Origin: Prostheceraeus crozeri
Lineage: Eukaryota > Platyhelminthes > Polycladida > Euryleptidae
Reading direction: 5' to 3'
Assembly (NCBI GenBank): GCA_907163375.1
Contig: CAJQUW010015335.1
Location: 67,001-131,000 of the forward strand
DNA: 64,000 nucleotides
Made by a program: the position numbers and the translations under genes. Position 1 is the first letter of the stretch; every line of letters begins with the position of its first letter. A model generated the notes under the pieces. The model was given only the letters and a program-made list of their open reading frames with translations, searched no databases and was not told the origin of the DNA. Below are positions 51,005 through 62,872 of the stretch, in pieces.

Positions 51005-54000
51005 TTATGCTAAGACGTCTCCTGATCGTGGTAATGTGAGTTTAATTCTTTTGGGTGGTGGTATGTCCGTATCAGGATGTCCATGTGGAAGAGATATGTT
51101 ATGTTCTAACCAGCACCTCTTATCCTCCCATGCTGAAAGCGCCCGTTTCCTAAAAGTATGAGTTTTGATCTCATGCGACTTAGATTTTAAGATTGTCATA
51201 TTGACAAACGTTATATTTTTATTTCTATAGGCTTTCCTGAAATTTTTATGTTTCATGTTAGAGACCAATGATCTTGATATGCCTTTAGCACGCTTAATAC
51301 TATCGTCGCTATCCTTTAATTTCATACTGTACATTTTTGGACGGAGGAGAATCATTTCATCTATTTCCTTCCCTGCTGTCTCATCCTTAAAGCAGCCAAG
51401 TTTTGCCTTATTTTTGATGGAGTAGAGTGGGTGATCAGTAGGATAATTTGATGTATCAAAATATCTTTCTAAAGATTTTCCTACTTCATTGAAATTTAAA
51501 TCTTTTTGAGTGGTAATACCTAAGAAGAAACTATCTGTATCACCACCCAACAAACGAACCTCTTTTACGAGAGGACATGGTTTTAGTATTTTATAAAAGA
51601 GTTGGTACATTTCAAGCTTAGAGTAATCTAGTACAGCTTGACCAATATAGATGGGCTTGCACAACTCAACTTCAGATTTTATCATTTTAACACCTACAAG
51701 GTCCTCATCGATAATGTCTCTATCGATGAATAGAGGTGATGAGACCAATTTCTTAAATTTTGTAACATCATTGACTAGTTTATAGTTTACACGTTTTCTA
51801 ACATCCTCCATCGTCTTACCAAATAGACTATTATTCTTATACTTATAAAAATCTTTTTCAAAATTATTTTGGGCTAGTGCACGTTTCTGGCTGTTGCTAT
51901 CAATATATGGTTTGAGGAAGGCTTTCTGTCTAAATTTAATAATGCGGTGAACTCTTTTTAAAATCATACCCATTTCTAAATAAAATTTTAAGATGCTAAA
52001 GTGGACTAGATAGTTTTCCTTATCATACTGGGTGAGTAAAAGTTTGCGGCAAGGCTTATAGTCGGGTTGACCGCATGATTCTAAATCTTTATGAAATTGT
52101 TTCATAAAGTCGGAAAACATATCTTTGGTCACTTCACCTGATTCGGGTGCGAGTGGAAAATCTACGGTTTTATGTTTAATATTATTTGGATAGATTAGAT
52201 CTATCTCAAAATAATATCCCCAATCACCTTCATCTGGAATTGCTAGTATGTTAGAAGGGTTGGAGAGATGCTGAATTTCACTATCATCTAACCAGCTAAA
52301 CTCAGAGTGAGGGAGTGGTTTGGATAGTGAACTACCATATAAATTATTTTGGTCATAATACTTAAGATGAGTCTGATCATCGCCTACTAATTTTGATTTT
52401 AACCTATGTTTATTTACAAATGTGAGACCACCGCGAATTCCTCGCTCAAATAAATTATACATCTCTGGATCTTGTAAGAGATGAATGGTCTCACCAGTCA
52501 TTTTAAAAGCAGACTTAAATGACATGGCTGGCAGACTGACAAAGTGGACGGGATCTAACTTATCTTCTTCTAATGCCACTCGTCGAAACTCCTGAAATAC
52601 ATCAGCCAGCAAAAATACATCTAACTTAAGATAGGCAATCATATATTCGCCAAATGTATGGCAGTCAAATTTTATCCATGCATCTTGTGCATGATCATAA
52701 TCTTCGGTCTTACATTCTGCGCCGCTCAAATCATTTTTAAATTTATCTATGGGCGGAAGAGAAGTCTCGCCGAGTTTACTAATCGCATCAAAATATGCAT
52801 ATGGAAAGACTCCTTTCCGTGTGATGACTTCATCGGTTAGATTTGGATATTGTTTCTTAAGATTTTGTGTTAGTGGAAGAGACTTTAGATTTTGTACGAG
52901 AGAGGCCAGTGATGCAGTCATAAATTGGTAGGAATCTAAAAATTTTATATCAAAATAGACCGTCTTATTTTCTTTAGTTTTATCGACAGGCACTTTTGCT
53001 GTCATGGCCATAAACTTCTCTCTCGTTTGTGCTATTACATCAAGCTTCCACTCTTTCATTTGACCTAAACCTCCTTTTATTATCATATGGCTGTCGTAGC
53101 CCTTGAAATTATGGAAAATGACGGGTAATGTACGCCGTTTCATCCTAAGTGAAAAATTGCATTTTGAACATAGTGCGTTTCTAAATTTACCAGTGATGTG
53201 ATCATGGTCGCGCACTTTCTTAATCTTATCATCATCAAATGTTTTACTACATTTGGGGCAAACGTTGCAACTATCAAATTTTGCTTGATCATCTGCTGTC
53301 ATATGCAATGATCTGCGATAGAGTTCACCATCATACTTTTGTTGAAATTTTACAGCCTGTTCGAGGAATTGTAGGAATTGGTAAATACAATCCTCACCTT
53401 GCCAGACGTGCATTTTATTTTTTCTATTTTGGAAATGGTCATGCCATACTTCATAGCAGGATATGGCTGCTGGCTTGTGGATGATATCATCGATATAGCA
53501 TTCGATGTCAGCATAGATGACACGAAGAGGACTTAGTTCATCGCCATTCTCTCTATATGAAAACTCCTTATCTTTGGGCATGCGCTCCATTTGTAGTTTA
53601 CCTCGCTTACACCATTCGTAATGAGTTTCAAATCTATTTTTACTCCTAAAGTTGCGAATGCATCTGTCACAGTAATAAATCTCTGATGAGCTAGAATTTC
53701 TTAAGTGGTGGTATAAGCGAGAAATTTTGGGAATACCGCAGTAGTGCCATTCCTCACTATCATCCTGTCTTACTAATAAAAGGTTGACAACGTGGTCATA
53801 ACAACTCGAACGCGAGTTGTAGCGGACACCCTTCAATCCCTTTTCCCAAACATGGAGAACTATTTTGATGTTGTTCAATTTTTCAAATTTTTCTATATCT
53901 TTAATTTTCATATCTTCACTATTGCAGTCATCAAACTTTAATTCATTCTCCCACTGTTGATACTTACTCTTACGGTATCGGCTATACTGTACATCATTAT

Positions 54001-55011
54001 AGTGGAGAATGGAGAGGACGGCATACTTAAAACATTGCGATTCGCAATCTACAGAAATAACTGCTGCTTTATTTCTTAAATTTTTCGGAAGTTTAAAGGA
54101 GCCTCGTCCAGAGTAGTTCTCTAATAAAGTGATTTTAATCATGGCAGTCTCAATACCATCAAAAACGAGACCACTATCACGCTCGTTAAATTTATCTATG
54201 TTTAATTTTAACCCTTGGATATGAAAATTTATCCAAGACTCGCAGTCTACAACTTCGGTTGCAGGAGAGGAGGGTATGTGAAACTCCAACCTCTCTACTA
54301 TTTGACCAGTATGGTGGTCGATTTTTACATATTTTATTTTGAGATAGATGAGCGCCTTCATTCTAAAATTGACTAAATTGTTGAAGAGCGCACCAATCAA
54401 AGATGAATTTTGATGAAACCATTCTTCAAAGTCAGTAATGGTTTCTGAGGATTCCATCTGGTAGTTCCTCACTAAATTATTTATCGACACTTCAGAGAGT
54501 CGGATAGAGGAGGCGCTGTTAGTATAACTATCGTCACTGTGTGTATGTCGAAGTCTATGTGAAGATAGTTCAAAATGTGACTCAAAAGACTGAATGCATA
54601 AATCGCAAGAAAAGGAGACATCGTTAACAGAATCATCCCCACCTTCGGAGATTGATGCTGACTTAGGTCTACAAACACCTCGCTTGATGTGTCGGGCGAG
54701 ATCACGCTTCCTCGTGAAGATGTGTCCACAGTCAGCACATTCCCGATCGTTGCATTCCCGTGACAATGTTGACATGGAGTCGCTGTTGTTATCCAACTCG
54801 CTCGAGATGGGACTGGTATCACCTGAAAAAGAAATCATCTATCATCTCTGTTCAAGTCTCAGCGTATTGTTACAACCTACCTTGACTCAACAACTCTAAA
54901 CTTTCCTCGAGAAGGGAAGGCGTTGGTGATGAAGTTGATGCCTGAAATTGAGGAAGATGCTATTAGCCACACGTTTGAGGGAGATGACTGATGAAATCTT
55001 CAACTTACCAT
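51005..55011 (-). CDS. Protein-primed DNA polymerase B, spliced 5' end, element B
   Basis: The ATG at 55,009-55,011 is followed by GTAAGT; introns of 67 bp (54,942-55,008) and 58 bp (54,823-54,880) fit GT-AG rules and give a start MASTSSPTPSLLEESL. The 1,290-residue product has two N-terminal zinc fingers (ECADCGHIF; CDLCIQSF), a Cys-protease-like region (VDCESQCFKYAVLSIL), Exo I YADIECY, RDHDHITG with CxxC pairs, Exo II NFKGYDSH and Exo III YLKLDVFLL. Palm motifs are YDQNNLYG, NNSLFGKT and GGDTDSFF. It replicates the element. Looks whole. Confidence 0.93.
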
Positions 55012-55240
55012 TTCAACGAAATCAAGTTTAAGGTTGATACTTCAACAAGATAGAGACTTCACTCAAATTTGGAATTCACGAGAGAGCAGTTCACTTGTAC
55101 GCCTCAAATATAGAATTCGCCAGAGAACACTTTACTTATATGTCACAAAGACAGAGTGAAATGACACGAATGTCACTTTACATATATACTTTCATATTCA
55201 TCATTCATTGGCTGTTCATTCTAATTGGTTGCTTGTTGAT
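55012..55240 (-). promoter_or_regulatory. Right promoter of element B: CCAAT, CCAAT, TATA
   Basis: Reading leftward: CCAAT at 55,228-55,224 and 55,211-55,207 (17 bp apart), TATATAT at about 55,188-55,182, then the split ATG at 55,011. Between TATA and ATG a 60-70-bp degenerate repeat with GAATTC-C-AGAG-A occurs twice (55,070-55,160). Confidence 0.7.
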
Positions 55241-55381
55241 ACTTAAGAATTAGAAAACATTTCAAAGTTATTATTCACAGTCAACATTACAAGCCCTCCG
55301 ACAACGCCAAATACATAATTCTCTTCTCCATGCTCAACACCAAAGGCGCTCGTTGCACCAAACGCTCCAACGAAGGGGAAG

Positions 55382-55672
55382 GTGGAGAAGGTGTACCGAC
55401 TGGACAATATCAGAAAGTTGTCATTACCAGCGGACGACGAAGAGGAGAGTGTATGTGAGAAAGAGTGTCCCGACTTAACAGGCGTGAGGTGGAAGTATCT
55501 CCAGTACGATACTGACGATGTGATGGAGATCACCAGCACGAAATTCCTCCACCAATTATGGGAGTGGTACACCCCTAACTCCCAGCCACGAACTATGGCG
55601 GAGTGGGAGTATATCGACAAAGTGAGGCTCGCAGTGGAAGAACGATTGAAACAAGTGAACTGTTTTTTGTGA
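55382..55672 (+). CDS. Small acidic protein, unknown
   Basis: 96 residues, MEKVYRLDNIRKLSLPADDE at the start, helical and acidic with three Trp in the C-terminal half (RWKYLQ, LWEWY, EWEYI). No known domain. Its 3' part lies in the 356-bp tandem duplication, whose second copy extends the frame with CDLCEARLWDD. Right-end accessory gene of element B; function unknown. Confidence 0.45.
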   Translation: MEKVYRLDNIRKLSLPADDEEESVCEKECPDLTGVRWKYLQYDTDDVMEITSTKFLHQLWEWYTPNSQPRTMAEWEYIDKVRLAVEERLKQVNCFL

Positions 55673-56340
55673 TCTATGTGAAGCCAGACTCTGGGACGAT
55701 ATTGACGATGAAGACCTTTTGAAATACATGCCATAATAAATGTTTATTTCGTATTATCTTTGCTTTCATACTGACTTACTTGAATGGGGCTTCAGTGGAT
55801 GATTTAATCATGTATACTTTTTCATTTGGAAATAGTAGCACGCTTAGTTTAACTTGCAAATCTTATAACATTTCATATGGGTGATACTGGTAGATGAAAT
55901 AGTGTTAAACAAAATTAAGATAGCTTACACTTCTGATACAGGGATAGCAATCGACTGCAATCCATGTGTAAAGAGCTTGTTAGACTCGCGGTAGAAGAAC
56001 GATTGAAGCAAGTAAACTGTTTTTGTGATCTATGTGAAGCCAGACTCTGGGACGATATTGACGATGAAGACCTTTTGAAATACATGCCATAATAAATGTT
56101 TGTTTCGTATTATCTTTGCTTTCATACTGACTTACTTGAATGGGGCTTCAGTGGATGATTTAATCATGTATACTTTTTCATTTGGAAATAGTAGCACGCT
56201 TAGTTTAACTTGCAAATCTTATAACATTTCATATGGGTGATAATGGTAGATGAAATAGTGTTAAATAAAATTAAAATAGCTTACACTTCTGATACAGGGA
56301 TAGCAATCGACTGCAATCCATGTGTAAAGAGCTTGTTAGA
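55627..56340 (+). repeat. Tandem duplication, period about 356 bp
   Basis: GATCTATGTGAAGCCAGACTC occurs at 55,671 and 56,027 and the whole 356-bp block between matches its neighbour with few changes. It covers the 3' end of the small acidic gene, an AATAAATG signal and about 250 bp of noncoding DNA. Confidence 0.85.
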
Positions 56341-56490
56341 CTACGGAAGAGAGAAGTGTGTTATGTTGCGTGTGGCGCGTGAGTGTCCTCCCATTTCATT
56401 CCATTCATCATTTTTCTTCCCCTCTGCATTCCATATCCGAGGATATGTGGCGGGCTTGGGACCGCTTTAGCTGCATTAGAAGGTTGGCCC

Positions 56491-57675
56491 TTAAAAGAGC
56501 CCATGGGTCGTTCTCCGTCCACCGACACTACTACTGCAAACACTCTGAAAGGAAAATAATAGGAGATTAGATGAGCTACAAAAATGATTATGTTGAATAG
56601 ACTTACTGGGAACCTTCTTTCTAACTTTTCTGACGACGAAGTCATCAAGCTCTCCATTGATGTTCATCGTCATGTGGAGGCAGCGAACTCCATCCCCCTC
56701 GTAACACAACTGTGTTTCATTCAAATCGCTGGAGATTGTGGGGACATCACAGATATTATTTTCAAAGAGGGGAAGATGAACTTCATATACTCTCCTTTTT
56801 CGACACTTCAAACGCTCATGCAGTCGCTCCACTTCACCCGACAACCTCTTATTAATAGCCTTCACCTCCTCCGTCTCCTTCACCACGCTTCGCATCCGCT
56901 CTATCTCTTCATCCTTCCTCGACACACTCGCCTGCAAACTCTCCACCAAACCTGCCTTCCTCATCAACTCGCTCCTTTCCGCCATCCATTCCTTCTCCTT
57001 CTTTCTCAAGCTCTCCAACTCTTCCCTCGTTGCCCTATACCCCTCAACCTTCACCATCAGCTCTTCATTCTCCTTCAAAACTTTTCTATTATTACTTTCC
57101 AAAGCCATCACACGATCCTTCATCCTCACAAATACCTCCGTATCATACGCCTCTTGCTGGCGTGGCGATGACGCTGCCATCGGCTTAGCCACTTCCTTCC
57201 CCTCCCACTCTTCCTTCAAATCCGCTATATCCCCAAACAAATCTTCCATCACCGCATCCAAATCAACATCATCCTTCTTCTTCATGTTCGCTCTCAACTC
57301 AACTTCCTCACTCGAACTCCCATCACGCGAACTCCCCTCACTCGCATTCCTCACCACTTTCTCCCCAATCACGTCCTGAATCGTTGCCACCGCCTTTGTC
57401 ACCTCTTCCCTTTCCAACAACTCTCCCTCAAACCACGTCTTGAGCCCCTTCTCTCCGATGTTCCCACTCTCACACTGTAAATGCGCCTTGATGAATTCCT
57501 TCTCATCCCCCATCACACATTTCCGACAAGACACACACAATCTCAACATCACTTTCCTCTCATGGCCCATCGTCCCCTCTTTTTCTTTTAAATGCTTCTT
57601 CAGCTCACTACCTCTGGCAATCTTGCCACAACTGCACTTGCCAACCAACATCTTGGCGTTACTCGGTTTTGTCAT
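56491..57675 (-). CDS. Zinc-finger/coiled-coil protein, unknown
   Basis: Starts MTKPSNAKMLVGKCSCGKIA, with a Cys/His cluster (CSCGK, LCVSCRKC, HLQC) in the first 70 residues. An acidic Ser-rich linker and about 150 residues of coiled coil (heptads such as ENEELMVKVEGY, ELESLRKKEKEW) follow. GTAAGT at 56,606 and a TTTCAG ending at 56,545 outline a possible 62-bp intron near the 3' end that would give a shorter C-terminus. It lies inside element B between polymerase and right repeat. Possibly an accessory scaffold or regulator. Confidence 0.5.
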   Translation of the reverse strand: MTKPSNAKMLVGKCSCGKIARGSELKKHLKEKEGTMGHERKVMLRLCVSCRKCVMGDEKEFIKAHLQCESGNIGEKGLKTWFEGELLEREEVTKAVATIQDVIGEKVVRNASEGSSRDGSSSEEVELRANMKKKDDVDLDAVMEDLFGDIADLKEEWEGKEVAKPMAASSPRQQEAYDTEVFVRMKDRVMALESNNRKVLKENEELMVKVEGYRATREELESLRKKEKEWMAERSELMRKAGLVESLQASVSRKDEEIERMRSVVKETEEVKAINKRLSGEVERLHERLKCRKRRVYEVHLPLFENNICDVPTISSDLNETQLCYEGDGVRCLHMTMNINGELDDFVVRKVRKKVPSKSIQHNHFCSSSNLLLFSFQSVCSSSVGGRRTTHGLF

Positions 57676-58383
57676 GATAATTCTGTAAAGATAGAGTAAA
57701 ATTTGATAGCAAGTGTTTATAGGATACTACTTGCTGATATGCATTGAAAGACTAAGTTACCAAACATTTGATAGCAAGCCAGCAACCGTTTGGGTGTTAA
57801 GCTCTTGAATCCGTTACAGGCATTACTCAGAGGGGATCTTATCCCAGCTCCAAGGCCTCGACCCACAAATCCAACCTCGATCGGACAGAGCGTGCGTCAT
57901 ATCACTGTGTTGGTATCCGGGCCCCAGTTTTGACATGAAAACCGGTGGAGTTATTTACAAGAGGAAACGACCCAAGTCACAGAGACTCATAAACGACTGC
58001 TTTTTATTCAAAAACTTTAATTATTATCATTAAATATGAATTTAAATTTTTCAGTATTTTAGTACTACTCATAAAACGTTTATAAGTAGTCTGTCACCTA
58101 CAGCATAGCAAACGCTGTCGAATGTTTTTTGAATCAAGTCTAAAGGACTTGTAGAAGCAAAGTTATAGCCGTTTGAAGATTTCGGCCTACTATCATCAAA
58201 TGGTCAGTCATGCTATACTGACTAACCTATAAGTCTGACACCTTAGCTGATATCAGCAATGGAAAGTCAGAAGTCCGATATCGGAACTCAAGAGAAACGA
58301 CTTACCTGTAGTCAGTTTCTCAACTTAGTGAAATTCCTCTCCCGATCCCGTTCTTATATACCCTGTGAAAATGCAATCGATAA
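57676..58383. other. Noncoding spacer before right terminal repeat
   Basis: No credible gene. A short direct repeat (TTTGATAGCAAG, twice near 57,700 and 57,765) and a moderately GC-rich patch around 57,830-57,900 are the only structure seen. Confidence 0.5.
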
Positions 58384-59282
58384 GGGAGGGGGACGTCAGC
58401 GAAAATTTTTCTCTCCGATTGCGTTCAAATTCACCATACCGATGCAGAATTTCACGCTGAATCCGAATCTGGCCTCCGTTTTCTCATCCGATGCTTCGTT
58501 TTGGCGCTACACACCAAAACGTCCCAAATTTTAACTCTGTCGTTTTTTCGAAAAATGTTGAAAATTTTTTCTCGCCGATTGACTTGAAACTCACCATACA
58601 GATAGAGAATTTCACGCTGATTCCAAATCTGAAATCCGTTTTCCAATCCGATGCTTCGTTTTGAAGCTACAGCCCAAAACGTCCCAAATTCTAACTCTGT
58701 CGTTTTTCGCCAATGTCCCAAAATCTTAAATGGCATCTCACATCTAAACGAAGACAGATATGAACAAGCCGTTTGTTTCACTGAATTTGTCTCACTCTTA
58801 GCTTTCAAACGAGCTATGGCACGACAAAATCCGTCCACTAGAAGCAAAGTTGGAAGGTCGGTGCCGAGGGGGGGGGACGTCAGCGAAAATTTTTCTCTCC
58901 GATTGCGTTCAAATTCACCATACCGATGCAGAATTTCACGCTGAATCCGAATCTGGCCTCCGTTTTCACATCCGAGCACTGCTTCCACTCGAAACAGCCC
59001 ATTTTACAACCCAACATTCAGCAGATTGCACGAAAAACATCACACACTATAGCCTCAAGACAAATCCTGGCGGTCGCCCAAGTCCACCACGACACTCTGT
59101 CGTTCCAGAGGGGGGGAGTCAGCGAACATTTTGTGAACGTGGACCAACCTGGCCGGCACACCACAACCTCTGTCGTTCCAGAGGGGGGGGACTCAGACCC
59201 GAAGCACCACGGCGGCCGACCACGACACTCTGTCGTTCCAGAGGGGGGGCGCCGGTCGAGTGTTCGCCGTTTTCTTACTACT
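58384..59282. repeat. Right terminal inverted repeat of element B
   Basis: Reverse complement of the left repeat, ending GTTTTCTTACTACT. The three hairpin/G-tract words lie at about 59,100, 59,175 and 59,235. Confidence 0.92.
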
Positions 59283-59288
59283 GTGGAC
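59283..59288. repeat. Right target-site duplication of element B, GTGGAC
   Basis: Exact match to 37,616-37,621. Confidence 0.93.
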
Positions 59289-61691
59289 TGTGTGCTTATT
59301 CTTCACATATTCATCAACATATGGAGAATTTGTATCACTATGATCAAGGCTGCACAATAAAGCTTAACTTTCAAGCTAACAAGCAAACTCCAAAATTATT
59401 TTTGCTCCAGATCTTTCACATTGCATGAAATTATACCTCTATTGTAAAGCAAAATTCGCGTTATCCCAAACGGTGTCTGTGTGATAACTAAAAATGCTAA
59501 CAAAATGGCACAATTGCCACTGGTGGCAAAGGAATGTTCAAAATCCGCGGACGGAACTCGTATTACTACGATCGCTTTAATCGAAATAATGATGAAATCA
59601 ATAGTTTTAGACCCAATTTATTGGTACTTAAGCTGCCTCGGCAGTGGAAGCGCTCAAATTATGAGGCCTATCAAAAAAATCCAAACTTTCAAAATTTTCC
59701 ATAATTTTCCAATTTTTTCCACGGAAAATTTTGATTCAAAATTTTCCGGAAAATTTTCATCACTAGCTGCTGGACTAATAACAGATTTCAGGCAAGCATG
59801 CTTTTCAAAAGCAATTGCTTCCAATAGCTGCCATTCTCTACACACAGATGCGTTCAAAGTAAGCAACTCCTCCCGCTGACGTGTCCACTTTGTCGAAGTA
59901 TGAATTGCAAAAAGTCCTTCTCCACTTTAACAGCTGTGATCATGAGCGTACGTCATCACATGCTTTATCGATTTTCTTTCGGAAATAAGCACCATTATTA
60001 TTGTTAGGCCTACTCGCGACGAGGTTCTTCGCCCGAAGACTTTTTGCATTACATGAATAATTGATGTCCTGCCAATAGGGTATTTTGCTTGACATTTTCA
60101 TCAATTTATTTTCTAAAAATTAATTTTCACTCCGATCGTAAATTGAATCTCTTTTGTAGGCACCTCGCACGACGGTAGTGTCGCACAATTTTTGGCTCAA
60201 CTACCGAAAGTACGGAAGAAAACCTTGACATTACAATTACAAACAACGCACTCTAAAATTTTCCAGAAATGATCTAATAAAGAAAACAAGTCAAATATAA
60301 TAGTAAAATAGATATATTTCATGTATGACAAAGAAAGCACATCTTTACACGTCATTCATATTTAGAATATAAAGGGAAGAAAATGAAGTCAAATATATTA
60401 TAGGCTCATTGGGTGCTCGACATTGTACACAAGTTCCAATACGTAAGAAAAATAAGGTATTTTCAAATCAGGAGTCATCGAATCGTCATGCTTGTGGTTC
60501 TCCTGTTTGAAGAAATTTGATTCTCTTTTGCATGCTGAAAATTTAAAGAAATGAACATTAAAATTCTGTCATATTCTTCTGCAATGTTGATCAATACAAG
60601 ATTAAGTCCATCACGAATATAGAGAAGACACACATGCAGAAGTCCTCGAACCGCTCAACATAAGTGATGCTTTCACAAGACATCAGCTGTTGGTAATTGT
60701 ACAAAATTTTGATTTTTTGAAGACATTCATAAATGCATGGATTCTACAGCTCCTTGAACGAATCTGCAACATGGTAGAAGTCCAAAGAACGGTAATCTTA
60801 GTTAGCCCCAACCCCATCGTGATTTCAGCAAGAAACTTCATTAATCGATAATATGAGTCAGAGCGGTCCTAATTCTCTCATCAATGCTAGTGCGTCAAGA
60901 TAGTGACAGTCTTGCAGTTCAAGAGCCATTTCAAACAGTTTATTTGTAGCTTGTTCTATAACTGATTTACTCGTTCGCATCAGGCTGTAGGTCCCTATTC
61001 AGGAACCTGTAGGCATGTGTGGGCGAAAACTTGTGCTAGGTGTGGCCCCAAAGTTTTTCCGCAAACTTTGGTAAAAAACCCAATGCCATGGTTGAAAAAC
61101 TTGGGTTTTGTAACCCAAGTTTCATGTTTCAAGGACTGAATAGTTGAAATTAATATGAACTCTCTCAAAATTACACTAAATCACCCTAGCAAAAAAGCTG
61201 CATCATTAACCAATTAATTTTCAACACACGATACTCAGTTGTCAAATCTTCTCCTCCATCTACTTACACGCAAAAGTTACACCGGCAAAACTGACCCAGT
61301 TTATACAGATACCAGAAATATCATAGCTAATTTGATTCCTTCCGATACACAAGTATTACACATACCAGGGTTGGAGCCGACCGGCCGATCAGCCCTACAT
61401 CCATGCCGATGATTGATGACATCCATTCTAGAATTAACTGTCTACTCAATGAAAGAATTACAACATTGAAGGGCATCGTACAACATCTAACTTAAATTAT
61501 ATGACATTGGCTATTCATCAAACGTACAAAATTACAGATAATTAACGATGACAAAATAGCTTAAGTACTCAGAGCAACCGTTGCACCTTAATGAGGAAAA
61601 TTTGCAAATTTTTACTGGTTTCCGTTCGTAGGGAACAATGTTCAAAGACGCAATTATTTGGAGGTACACCAATAAGTCTAGGTAATAAACA
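59289..61691. other. Flanking DNA without recognised gene
   Basis: AT-rich. At 59,680-59,775 the GGAAAATTTTCC palindrome repeat recurs, inverted relative to the copy at 37,038, again next to a TAGTGATG/CATCACTA word and CTGCTGG. An adjoining minus-strand piece (FEKHACLKSVISPAASDENF) may be a hAT remnant. Nothing else is recognisable. Confidence 0.5.
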
Positions 61692-61845
61692 TAGGATATC
61701 ACACTGATTTCAGTAGATAAACGCTGAGAATTTACGAGTGTCATGAGCTATCTATTCTCCGAGCGGAGGCGAGGAGAATAGATAGCTTATGATACGAGTA
61801 GATTTTCAAGCAGCGTTTATCTTCGGAAATTAGTGTGATATCCTA
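61692..61845. repeat. Fold-back (snap-back) repeat, about 154 bp
   Basis: Outer arms TAGGATATCACACT (61,692) and its inverse AGTGTGATATCCTA (61,832-61,845), inner arms AGCTATCTATTCTCC (61,746-61,760) and its exact inverse (61,773-61,787), with a 12-nt loop. The intervening sequence is also partly complementary. Likely a small fold-back MITE. Confidence 0.7.
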
Positions 61846-62679
61846 ATTTATATGACCGATATCTTAAAGGGAATAGAAATTCATAAAACTCAAGCGTTTA
61901 ACACTGCAAATGTTGACAACATGAAAGACATGTCTTTCTGTGGAACTTTCTCAAACTGTGTATTCAATGTCAAGTTTGAGAAGTAAGAGACAATGTGACA
62001 TGACTCATCATAGTATGATACTTATTGTTGATAAATTGTTAAAATTTGTTCAATTTACTAATTTATCATAGTTTTCAATATTTTACTATGGATCTGTGTA
62101 CCCAGTAGAATAAACGATAATATTCTATCGTTATATATCTACAATTCTACTGATATCGGTCATATAAATAAGTCTATTGCTGAATTCTCGGCAGTTTTTG
62201 TCCTTTCGGATTGTAGCTGGTGTTTTTTTCGTAATACGTAGGTGCTACGAAGTTCTCATGTCGGCTTGGCAGCAGTGAGGGCACGTCGATACACACACAC
62301 GCAGACTTTTAACTTACGATCAGTTTTTGAAATATCTCAAATGAGATTCCAGAACCATATATTCCAGCCTACGAATTGTGAATTATTGCAAACCTGTTCC
62401 ATCTCTTACATAAGCTATCACTCTAAAATCTAGAACCACCATTGAGCTTTTTGATAAATATTTTTGTAAAATATTAGGACTTTAGGTCAATAATTGCACC
62501 AATGCAGTTTCCCAAATTTTCAAATGTCACTTCAACACGAGCAAGGATAGTAGAGGATGCAATGGTTGCAACTTACGATTGTGAGTACTTTCATGACTTT
62601 TCACTTATTTGTACTTGAAAATGGACCAAGTTTTCAGGTCCGAAATATATGTAAATAACTAAGGGATTGAATCTCAAAT

Positions 62680-62818
62680 TCTTGAAAACTTTATGAGCTT
62701 TAGCACGAACGCTTTCTATTTTTCTTCAGGTGCTTCAACAAGTACTGTTAATTGTTAAGAACAATAATTGTTAAAGCACCTGGAGAACATAGAATGCGCT
62801 CGTGCTTAAGTTCATAAA
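62680..62818. repeat. Imperfect inverted repeat, about 140 bp
   Basis: AACTTTATGAGCTTTAGCACGAACGC and CAGGTGCTT on the left are mirrored by AAGCACCTG and GCGCTCGTGCTTAAGTTCATAAA on the right (written in two parts each), around a TTAATTGTTAAGAACAATAATTG centre. No coding potential. It ends about 55 bp from the Penelope-like element. Confidence 0.6.
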
Positions 62819-62872
62819 TTATATAATAAAATAATAAACATAATTATAATAATACGAAATACAATAATAATA

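Larger units (their letters stand above)
37622..59282. mobile_element. Polinton/Maverick-type element B, both ends present
   Basis: A 21,661-bp element begins 5'-AGTAGTAAG and ends CTTACTACT-3', with long terminal inverted repeats and the GTGGAC duplication. It carries polymerase B, chromodomain integrase, packaging ATPase, major capsid, protease, pX-like and other structural genes. Polymerase and integrase are open. About five genes (ATPase, the gene after it, capsid, protease, TBP-like, one structural paralogue) seem interrupted, about once each. Perfect target duplication and closely matching ends suggest a young insertion. It differs strongly from element A in sequence and order, so it is a separate lineage. 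Confidence 0.95.
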
